A stretch of 56,506 nt of DNA from assembly GCA_903870275.1 (NCBI GenBank), contig CAIQCK010000085.1, forward strand, positions 1 to 56,506, given 5' to 3'. This document shows, in pieces, positions 49,933 to 56,506 of the stretch (its first letter is position 1; each line of letters begins with the position of its first letter). The notes under the pieces were generated by a model. The model did no database searches and was not told the DNA's origin. It was given only the letters and a program-made list of their open reading frames with translations. Position numbers and translations under genes: made by a program. Source of the stretch: an uncultured bacterium. GTDB lineage: Bacteria; Verrucomicrobiota; Verrucomicrobiia; CAIQCK01.

Positions 49933-52227
49933 TTACGCCATCTTCCGCGCGATGGAGTTCCACCAGCCGTCGTAGAGGTCCGCGACGTTCCACTTGCCCG
50001 CAACCTTGCCGGCCTTGATCGTCAGTGTTTTGCCGCCGACCGTGCCAATGACGGCGGCGGGCACGCCCTGGGACTGGAGCTGGGCGACGACAGCGTCGGC
50101 GTTTTCCTTCGCGACGCTCAGGACGATGCGCGATTGCGCCTCGCCAAAGAGCAGCGCGTCGAGCCGCGTGCCTTTGGCGAAGGTGCTGAGATTGACCTTG
50201 GCGCCGATGAGTTCGGCCGTGTTGCGGCCGGGATGCTTCGAGATGCAGCCCTCGGCCAGCGCGACGGCGAGGCCGCCTTCGCTGCAATCGTGCGCGCTCT
50301 TGATCTGGCCGGCGCGGATGAGCGCGAGGACGGCGTCCTGGAGCTTCTTCTCCACGGCGAGGTCGAGACGCGGTGGGAGACCGGCTTTGATGTGGTGCAG
50401 GCACTGCGCGTATTGGCTGCCACCAAGGCCGAGATACGGGTCGGCGGTGTCCACGGCGTTGCCGGCAAGGAGGATGACGTCGCCGCGCTCTTTGAACCAC
50501 TGCGTCGTGACGTGCGCGATGTCGTCAATGAGGCCCACCATGCCCATGACCGGCGTCGGGTCAATCGCGCCGGTCGGGCTTTGGTTGTAGAAGCTGACGT
50601 TGCCGCCGGTGATCGGGGTGTTGAAGGTGTTACAACCGTCGGTGATGCCTTTGGCGGCCTCGCGGACCTGGAAGAAAATCTCCGGCTTCATCGGATTGCC
50701 GAAGTTCAGGTTGTCCGTGGACGCAATCGGCCGGCCGCCGGAGCAGACGATGTTGCGCGCCGCCTCGGCCACGGCGATGGCGCCGCCCGTGTAGGGATCA
50801 AGGAAGCAGTAGCCGCCGTTGCAATCGGTGGTGATGGCCAGATAACGGTCTTTCGCCGGCGGCGGAGCCAGTTTCAGCCGCACGACGGCCGCGTCGCTGC
50901 CCGGGTAAACGACGGTGCGCGTCTGGACCATGTGGTCGTATTGGCGATAAACCCAGTTCTTCGACGCGATGCTCGACGAGGCGAGCAGTTCCGGCAGTAC
51001 CTTCTGCGGGTCGGTGAGCGGCGGCAGTTCGCTGAGTTTCCACGCGCGGGTCTTGGCGAAGTAGGCCGGCTCTTTCGACTCGCGGTAATAGACCGGCGCG
51101 TCGTTAGCCAGCTTGGCGGCGGGGATTTCCGCGACGACCTTGCCGTGGTTCTTCACGCGCATCAGGCCGGTGTCCGTGACAAAGCCGATCTCGGCCCACG
51201 GCAGGTCCCACTTGTCGAAAATGCGCTGCACTTCGGCCTCGCGGCCTTTTTGCACGATGACGAGCATGCGCTCCTGGCTTTCGCTGAGCATGATCTCGTA
51301 AGGCGTCATGCCCGGCTCGCGCTGCGGGACTTTCGCAAGGTCGATCTCGATGCCCGTGCCGGCGCGCGAAGCGGTCTCGCACGTGGAGCAGGTCAGGCCC
51401 GCCGCGCCCATGTCCTGAATGCCGACGACGGCGTCGGTCTGGAGCAGTTCGAGCACGGCTTCGAGCACGAGCTTTTCCATGAACGGGTCGCCGACCTGCA
51501 CCGCGGGCCGGTCCTCTTGCGATTCCTCGGTCAGTTCGCGCGAGGCAAACGCCGCGCCCGCGAGGCCGTCGCGGCCGGTGGCGGGGCCGACGTAGAAGAC
51601 CGGGTTGCCGGTGCCCTTCGCTGCGCCGCGCGCAATCTGCTCGTGGCGCAGGAGGCCGAGGCACATCGCATTGAGCAACGGGTTGCCCTCGTAGCTCTCG
51701 TCGAAATAAACCTCGCCGCCGACGGTCGGCACTCCAACGCAGTTGCCGTAGTAGGCGATGCCGCCCACGACGCCGGCGAAAAGCCGCTTGTTGCGACGCG
51801 CGGCCTCGTCGTTGCCGTCAATCGGCCCGAACCGCAGCGAGTTCATGTTCAGGATCGGCCGCGCGCCCATCGTGAAGATGTCGCGCAGGATGCCGCCGAC
51901 GCCCGTCGCCGCGCCTTGGAATGGCTCGACGGCGCTGGGGTGGTTGTGGCTCTCGATCTTGAACGAGATGGCCCAGCCGTCGCCGATGTCGGTGACGCCA
52001 GCGTTTTCCTCGCCCGCGCCGACGAGGATTTGCGGCCCTTTCGTCGGAAACGTCTTCAGCACCGGCTTGGAATTCTTGTAGGAGCAATGCTCGCTCCACA
52101 TCACCGAGAAAATGCCCAGCTCGGTAAAGTTCGGCTCGCGGCCGAGGACGCCTTTGATGCGCTCGAACTCCTCCGGCGTGATGCCGTGGTCGGCGATGAT
52201 TTCGGGTGTGATTTTGGGGTCGTTCAT
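49933..52227 (-). CDS. purL: Phosphoribosylformylglycinamidine synthase subunit II
   Basis: 764 residues from the Met at 52227. Small-type PurL: FGIFSVMWSEHCSYKNS-like opening (LGIFSVMWSEHCSYKNSK), the signature ISFKIESHNHPSAVEPF, GDPFMEKL, and GDANDxGG-like glycine-rich loops near DCSEGGLAVALAE. Works with PurQ and PurS to make FGAM from FGAR. Start overlaps the purQ stop (ATGA), supporting this start over the longer open frame. Confidence 0.95.
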   Translation of the reverse strand: MNDPKITPEIIADHGITPEEFERIKGVLGREPNFTELGIFSVMWSEHCSYKNSKPVLKTFPTKGPQILVGAGEENAGVTDIGDGWAISFKIESHNHPSAVEPFQGAATGVGGILRDIFTMGARPILNMNSLRFGPIDGNDEAARRNKRLFAGVVGGIAYYGNCVGVPTVGGEVYFDESYEGNPLLNAMCLGLLRHEQIARGAAKGTGNPVFYVGPATGRDGLAGAAFASRELTEESQEDRPAVQVGDPFMEKLVLEAVLELLQTDAVVGIQDMGAAGLTCSTCETASRAGTGIEIDLAKVPQREPGMTPYEIMLSESQERMLVIVQKGREAEVQRIFDKWDLPWAEIGFVTDTGLMRVKNHGKVVAEIPAAKLANDAPVYYRESKEPAYFAKTRAWKLSELPPLTDPQKVLPELLASSSIASKNWVYRQYDHMVQTRTVVYPGSDAAVVRLKLAPPPAKDRYLAITTDCNGGYCFLDPYTGGAIAVAEAARNIVCSGGRPIASTDNLNFGNPMKPEIFFQVREAAKGITDGCNTFNTPITGGNVSFYNQSPTGAIDPTPVMGMVGLIDDIAHVTTQWFKERGDVILLAGNAVDTADPYLGLGGSQYAQCLHHIKAGLPPRLDLAVEKKLQDAVLALIRAGQIKSAHDCSEGGLAVALAEGCISKHPGRNTAELIGAKVNLSTFAKGTRLDALLFGEAQSRIVLSVAKENADAVVAQLQSQGVPAAVIGTVGGKTLTIKAGKVAGKWNVADLYDGWWNSIARKMA

Positions 52228-52928
52228 TGCGCTTGGCTCCCGCGCAGGTGTTTGAGAATGCTTTCGAAAACGACGCGACCATTGGCGCTGCCGAGCGCTT
52301 CCTCGGAGGCGCGCTCGGGGTGCGGCATCATGCCGCAAACATTGCGGGTCGCGTTGCAAATGCCGGCGATGTTTTCGACCGAGCCGTTCGGACTGGCGGT
52401 GTCCGCGACGCGCCCGCGCGAGTCCACGTAACGGAACAAAATCTGGTCGTTCTTCTTCAACCCGGCAATGGTCTCCGGGTCGGCAAAGTAACAGCCTTCG
52501 CCGTGCGCGACGGGGATGCGTATGATGTCGCGCTTTTGGGCGGCGCAGGTGAACGGCGATTGCGACGTCTCAATGCGGACGAAAACGTGCTCGCAGCGAA
52601 ACTGGAGCGAGCGGTTGCGCAGCAGCGCGCCGGGCAGCAGGCCGGCTTCGCAGAGGATCTGGAAGCCGTTGCAGATGCCGATGACAAGCTTGCCCCTGCC
52701 GGCGTGGTCGGCCACGGCCTTCATCACGGGCGAGAACCGCGCGATGGCGCCGGTGCGGAGGTAGTCGCCGTAGCTGAAGCCGCCCGGCACGACGACGCAA
52801 TCAAGGTCGCCGATGGCGGTGTCCTTGTGCCAGACGTAGCGTGCTTCCTGCTTGAGGACGTCCTGCAGGACCCAGAGCTTGTCGAGGTCGCAGTTGGAGC
52901 CGGGAAATTGGATAATGCCGAATTTCAT
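52224..52928 (-). CDS. purQ: Phosphoribosylformylglycinamidine synthase subunit I (glutaminase)
   Basis: 234 residues. Class I glutamine amidotransferase: catalytic Cys86 in LVIGICNGFQ and the His-x-Glu in MMPHPERAS. PGGFSYGDYLR forms the oxyanion strand. Supplies ammonia to PurL. Overlaps purL by four bases. Confidence 0.96.
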   Translation of the reverse strand: MKFGIIQFPGSNCDLDKLWVLQDVLKQEARYVWHKDTAIGDLDCVVVPGGFSYGDYLRTGAIARFSPVMKAVADHAGRGKLVIGICNGFQILCEAGLLPGALLRNRSLQFRCEHVFVRIETSQSPFTCAAQKRDIIRIPVAHGEGCYFADPETIAGLKKNDQILFRYVDSRGRVADTASPNGSVENIAGICNATRNVCGMMPHPERASEEALGSANGRVVFESILKHLRGSQAQ

Positions 52929-52974
52929 CGTGACTCTTGGTTCGTGATTTGTGGCTCGTGACTCGAAAACGACA

Positions 52975-53217
52975 TCAGCCTTCGAGTTCGAAGCGGTAGT
53001 CTTCGATGACCGGGTTGGAGAGGATGCGGTGGCACATCTCGTCGAGCTGTTTTTGAACAGCGGCGTTGTCGGCGCCGTCGAGTTCGACTTCCATGTATTT
53101 GCCGATGCGCACTTCCTTGACGGCGGCGTAGCCGAGCGAGTGGAGCGCGTTGGCGACGGCCTTGCCTTGCGGGTCGAGCACGGCCTTCTTCGGGGTGACG
53201 TAGATTTTTGCTTTCAT
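52975..53217 (-). CDS. purS: Phosphoribosylformylglycinamidine synthase subunit PurS
   Basis: 80 residues, typical PurS length. KAKIYVTPKKAVLDPQGKAV and GYAAVKEVRIGKYMEVEL are family blocks. Needed to assemble the PurLQS complex. It is 46 bases before purQ; the spacer contains repeats of CGTGACTC type. Confidence 0.95.
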   Translation of the reverse strand: MKAKIYVTPKKAVLDPQGKAVANALHSLGYAAVKEVRIGKYMEVELDGADNAAVQKQLDEMCHRILSNPVIEDYRFELEG

Positions 53218-53305
53218 GATAAAAATAGAGTCATGAAGTAGTGGAGTGTTGGGGTCGCGGAGTCCATTACTCCACCACTCCCATACGCCATCACTCCAGT
53301 CCTCA

Positions 53306-54601
53306 TCATTCGATTCCCAGTTTTTTGAACGTCCAGTTCACGTGTTTAAAATGCTGTTTCAAATCGCAGGCTTGCTCGATTTCCTTCTTCGAGAGCCGTT
53401 TCGAAATCTCGGGGTGCGCCTTCATGTTCGTCTGGAGGCTGTCGGTGCCGCGCCAGGTCTTCATCGAGGCGTCCTGCACCCATTTGTAGGCTTCCTCGCG
53501 CGTCGCGCCGCGCTTGACCAGCGCCAGCAGCACGCTCTGGCTGAAAAACAGGCCCTTCGACTTCCAGAGATTGGCCTCCATGTTTTCCGGATAGACCAGC
53601 AACTGGTCCACGACCTTCGTCAGCAGCGTAAGCATGTAGTCGAGCAGCGTGCACGAGTCGGGGAAGATGACGCGCTCCACCGAACTGTGCGTGATGTCGC
53701 GCTCGTGCCAGAGAGCGACGTTCTCCATCGCCGCCAGCGCGTTGCCGCGGAGCACCCGCGAGAGACCGGCGAGCCGCTCGCAGGTGATCGGGTTGCGCTT
53801 GTGCGGCATGGCGCTGCTGCCCTTCTGGCCTTCGCCGAAATACTCCTCCGCCTCCAGCACCTCCGTGCGCTGCAGATGCCGGAACTCCGTCGCCCAGCGC
53901 TCCACCGAGCTGCCGATGACGGCCATCGCCGCCTGGAACTCCGCGTGGCGGTCGCGCTGGATGATCTGCGTTGAAAGCACCGCCGCCTTCAGCCCGAGCT
54001 TCTTGCAGACGTAATCCTCGATCTTCGGGTCCAGATGCGCGTGCGTGCCGACGGCGCCGCTGATCTTGCCGACGCGGCACATTTCCTTCGCGTTCTCCAG
54101 CCGCTGGATCGCCCGGCCAAATTCGTCATACATCAACGCCATTTTCAGCCCGAACGTGACTGGCTCGGCGTGGATGCCGTGGCTGCGGCCAATCATCGGC
54201 GTCAGCTTGTGCTCGCGGGCGCGGCGCGCGATGACTTTGCGGAGCGCGCGCAAGTCGTCGAGCAGGATGTCGGCGCTCTGCTGAATCTGGACGGCCATCG
54301 TCGTGTCCAGCAGGTCGCTGGAGGTCATGCCGTAGTGCAGCCAGCGCGACGACGGGCCGATGTTCTCGTTCACGCACGTCAGGAACGCGATAACATCGTG
54401 GTTGGTGCTCTTCTCGATTTCGCGGCAGCGGTCGATGTCGAACTTCGCGCGCGCCTTGATGACGGCAAGGTCCGCTTTCGGCACAAGGCCCGACTTGCTG
54501 AGCGCCTCGCAGGCAAGGATCTCGATCTGGAGCCAGATTTCCAGCTTGCGCTGCTCTGTCCAGATTTCCCGCATCGGCTGTCGTGAATATCGAGTGATCA
54601 T
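53306..54601 (-). CDS. purB: Adenylosuccinate lyase
   Basis: 431 residues. Fumarase superfamily signature GSSAMPHKRNPITCE; the GMTSSDLLDT and GRSHGIHAEPVTFG blocks carry catalytic His and Ser. Splits adenylosuccinate and SAICAR in purine synthesis. The Met at 54601 begins the usual TRYSRQPM start of PurB; the longer frame to 55246 overlaps the cytochrome gene in another frame. No good Shine-Dalgarno sequence is seen. Confidence 0.95.
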   Translation of the reverse strand: MITRYSRQPMREIWTEQRKLEIWLQIEILACEALSKSGLVPKADLAVIKARAKFDIDRCREIEKSTNHDVIAFLTCVNENIGPSSRWLHYGMTSSDLLDTTMAVQIQQSADILLDDLRALRKVIARRAREHKLTPMIGRSHGIHAEPVTFGLKMALMYDEFGRAIQRLENAKEMCRVGKISGAVGTHAHLDPKIEDYVCKKLGLKAAVLSTQIIQRDRHAEFQAAMAVIGSSVERWATEFRHLQRTEVLEAEEYFGEGQKGSSAMPHKRNPITCERLAGLSRVLRGNALAAMENVALWHERDITHSSVERVIFPDSCTLLDYMLTLLTKVVDQLLVYPENMEANLWKSKGLFFSQSVLLALVKRGATREEAYKWVQDASMKTWRGTDSLQTNMKAHPEISKRLSKKEIEQACDLKQHFKHVNWTFKKLGIE

Positions 54602-54777
54602 GGAAAGGAGCTTTATACGAGCCGCGCGCGGGAAAGTCAACGCAGCCCGCTCCACAGTAATGGGGTTGGTTGGAAATGCCTGTGGCGGGCCAACTCCATC
54701 GAGCCAGCCCGCCACGATCTGCCTGGCGTGGCAGTTCCGCACTGGCGGAAAACGAAATCCCTGTCCGCCGTTCGCTC

Positions 54778-56160
54778 CTACAACGCGCGCAGGAAAGCCA
54801 CCAAATCCGCCTTTTCCGGGGCGGTCAAACGGAGTTGCTGAACGAGGTTGAAGTACTCCACCGTGTCTTCGAGGGTGAAGCAGCGGCCGTCGTGCAGATA
54901 CGGCGGGGAATCCTTGATGCCTCTCAAGGGGAAGGTTTTGATGGCCCCGTCGTGGGCCATCATCATGCCGTTGACCATCTCCCGCTTGTAGAAACGCTCC
55001 GCCTTCAGGTCGTGCATGCTGTTGTCGGTGTAGTAAGGCGCCGGATGGCACGCATTGCAGCGCGCCTTGCCGTTGAACAACTGCTCGCCGCGCCGCTCGG
55101 CCGGAGTCGCCTTCGCGGAATCGAGTTCGCCATAGATGTTGAGCTTGGGCGCTGGCGGAAAATCCAGTATCGCCAGGAACTCCGCCATGAAATGGACCTG
55201 CGAGCCACGCTCCAGGACGTTGATGCCTTTCTTGGCCGCCATGCACATGTCACCGTCGAAGTAGGCCGCGCGCTGCTCGAACTCGGTGAAGTCCTCCACC
55301 GTTTTGAGCGCCCGTTGCGAGCCGAAGAGGCGCTGGATGTTGACGCCGCGCAACGAAGGCGTCTCGATGCGATGGCGGAACTCCTGCGGCCGGATGTCGC
55401 CCACCAGATGATTCGCTCCGTTGGCATGGCCGTTGGCGTGGCAATCGAAGCAAGCGACGCCGAGGCTGGGCTTGTCGGTGCGCCGGTCCTCGGTGGCGTT
55501 GAACTGCTGCTGCGGGAACTGCGTCACCAGCAGCCGCAGCCCTTCCAGTTGCTTCGGGTTGAGCAGGCCGTTGAAGATTTCGTAGTAGTTCTCGATCGTG
55601 ATGAGCCGGCCCTTCGTCACGTCGCCGAGGTCGGGCCGCGTCGTCAGGAAAATGGCCGGCGCCGCGTCCGGGAGGATGTGCTCGGGCAGGTCGAAGTCCA
55701 GGTCAAACCGGACCAGCCGCGGCAGCGGTTTGGTGATCATCTCCGGGAAAAGCATCCCGCCTTCCGCGTGGTTGGCAAACGGCAGCGGCTTGTAGGGAAA
55801 CACGCCTTTCTCCTGAATCTGTTAGGGCGTCATTTCGGCCAGTTGTTCCCACGTGACGCCTTTGAGCTTTGCGGTCGGCCCCACCGGCAACGGCTTGCCT
55901 CCCGACATCGTCACGACCGGGTCCGTTCGTTTTGTCAGGTCGTAGGGATCCTCCAGCATCGCCTGGTGTTCCCTGGCGCGCTCGGCCTTCACGGCCATGC
56001 GCCCGGCCTTGATCTGGTCGAAAGTCATGTCCTGGTTGGTCGGCCCGTAGCTGGAGACGACCTTGCCTTGCTAGGCGCAGACGATCGCTGTCGAAACCCA
56101 TGCGGCCAACAGAGCGCAGGCGATGAGCAGCACACACCGGTGGTTTATTCCTTGGTTCAT
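54778..56160 (-). pseudogene. Di-haem c-type cytochrome (cytochrome-c-peroxidase-like) with two in-frame stops
   Basis: From the Met at 56160 one frame runs to the stop at 54778 (460 codons before the final stop) but has TAG at 56071-56073 (codon 30, just after a signal peptide) and TAA at 55822-55824 (codon 113). On both sides of each stop the protein reads sensibly: MTFDQIKAGRMAVKAERARE between them, then GVFPYKPLPFANHAEGG. Haem motifs are CFDCH and CNACH. The 5' part before each stop continues in frame with no shift. The larger downstream open part (from 55803) lacks a signal peptide. Nonfunctional, read through, or sequencing errors are all possible. Confidence 0.75.
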
Positions 56161-56359
56161 CTTGGATGACTCCGTGATTTGACGGTTTGTTTTTTGGCAA
56201 CATCCCATCCTGCCGTTTCGCCAACAAAAAACTTAGGACACCTCCGGCAAATGTCAAATGACGCTGTATCCATTTGCCGTAATGCCGGTCTCCGACCGTC
56301 GCCGTCGTGCGACAACCAACAGCCGTTTCTTTCCGGAATAGACCTTTCTGAGGACTGCT

Positions 56360-56374
56360 CTAGCGCTGCGCTAG
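56360..56374. repeat. Perfect short palindrome beside the IS end
   Basis: CTAGCGC (56360-56366) and GCGCTAG (56368-56374) flank a single base. It ends 4 bases before the likely left end of the IS630-like element. Confidence 0.4.
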
Positions 56375-56378
56375 TGTA

Positions 56379-56506
56379 GTGTCCCACAAATAAATGCACA
56401 TACCCGCTGGCTGGTTAGCATGGCGGGATGTCACGCAAAAGTCTTCCTGTCGTTCTTTCGGAAGCGGAGATCCTCCGTTTGGAACAATGGATTCGCGCAG
56501 GCTCGA
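56379..56506 (+). mobile_element. Left end of an IS630-like element (partial)
   Basis: After a TA dinucleotide at 56377-56378, GTGTCCCACAAATAAATG is consistent with an IS630-type terminal repeat, since this family inserts at TA. A transposase-like start follows at 56428. The right end lies outside the window, so boundaries are estimates. Confidence 0.5.
56428..56506 (+). CDS. IS630-family transposase, N-terminal fragment (cut by window edge)
   Basis: The 26 visible codons after ATG 56428 (SRKSLPVVLSEAEILRLEQW) match the beginning of IS630-type transposases, which start with a helix-turn-helix. GGCGGG precedes the ATG. The rest is beyond the window. Confidence 0.55.
   Translation, partial: MSRKSLPVVLSEAEILRLEQWIRAGS

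Noticed and set aside
50134..52431. 765-codon plus-strand frame opposite purL
   Set aside because: Shadow of purL; composition biased and no recognisable domain.
55703..56257. 184-codon minus-strand frame beside the cytochrome gene
   Set aside because: Different frame from the signal peptide and haem motifs; its sequence is an out-of-frame reading of the same gene.

Overview
The window looks like chromosomal DNA of a GC-rich Verrucomicrobiota bacterium, most like the Pedosphaerales/Limisphaerales (former subdivision 3). I infer this from protein style only: many formylglycine sulfatases, Tat-exported TIM-barrel proteins, a beta-strand-repeat protein with a dockerin, DUF5069, DUF6807, DUF3142 and DUF4838 proteins, and palindromic repeats between genes. 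No rRNA, tRNA or CRISPR array was seen.

Layout. (1) 2-2923: the 3' end of a large repeat-rich surface protein with a dockerin. (2) 3039-15906: an NAD+/ADP-ribose/RNA-repair island. pncB and nadE form one unit; a nucleotidyltransferase-like/methyltransferase fusion lies on the other strand; then an NrtR-type Nudix regulator leads a tight operon of SPFH protein, NAD-kinase-like protein, three ADP-ribosylglycohydrolases (one fused to a cREC receiver-like domain), RNA 2'-phosphotransferase KptA and nicotinamidase PncA. Matching palindromes lie before pncB (3039-3059) and inside the Nudix operon promoter (8346-8366). (3) 15918-20316, minus: sulfatase, esterase and a PIN-PhoH ATPase. (4) 20317-21417: gene-free, repeat-rich. 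(5) 21418-24866, minus: DUF5069 protein, beta-hydroxyacid dehydrogenase, HTH-metallo-beta-lactamase protein, DUF6807 protein. (6) 25130-43089, plus: a long exported-enzyme island with a CocE-type hydrolase, URO-D-like protein, DUF3142/TPR pair, two GH10 xylanase-like paralogues plus a decayed third, two sugar isomerase-like proteins, nucleoside hydrolase, DUF4838 protein, two sulfatases and an FAD oxidoreductase. (7) 43137-49313: SGNH hydrolase, Rho, and two tandem paralogous propeller-type glycosidase-like proteins. (8) 49359-54601, minus: purB-purS-purQ-purL followed by a DEDDy exonuclease-like gene. (9) 54778-56160: a c-type cytochrome gene with two in-frame stops. (10) From about 56379: the left end of an IS630-like element, cut by the window edge.

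How the main system may work (inference). KptA consumes NAD+ to remove RNA 2'-phosphates, releasing nicotinamide and ADP-ribose 1'',2''-cyclic phosphate. PncA, PncB and NadE would recycle nicotinamide to NAD+. The cREC domain, the glycohydrolases and the Nudix protein are candidates for processing the cyclic phosphate and ADP-ribose. The Nudix-winged-helix protein would sense ADP-ribose and repress both promoters. The NadD step is absent from the window; the degenerate nucleotidyltransferase-like domain at 6554-8170 may be related to it but lacks a clear HxGH motif.
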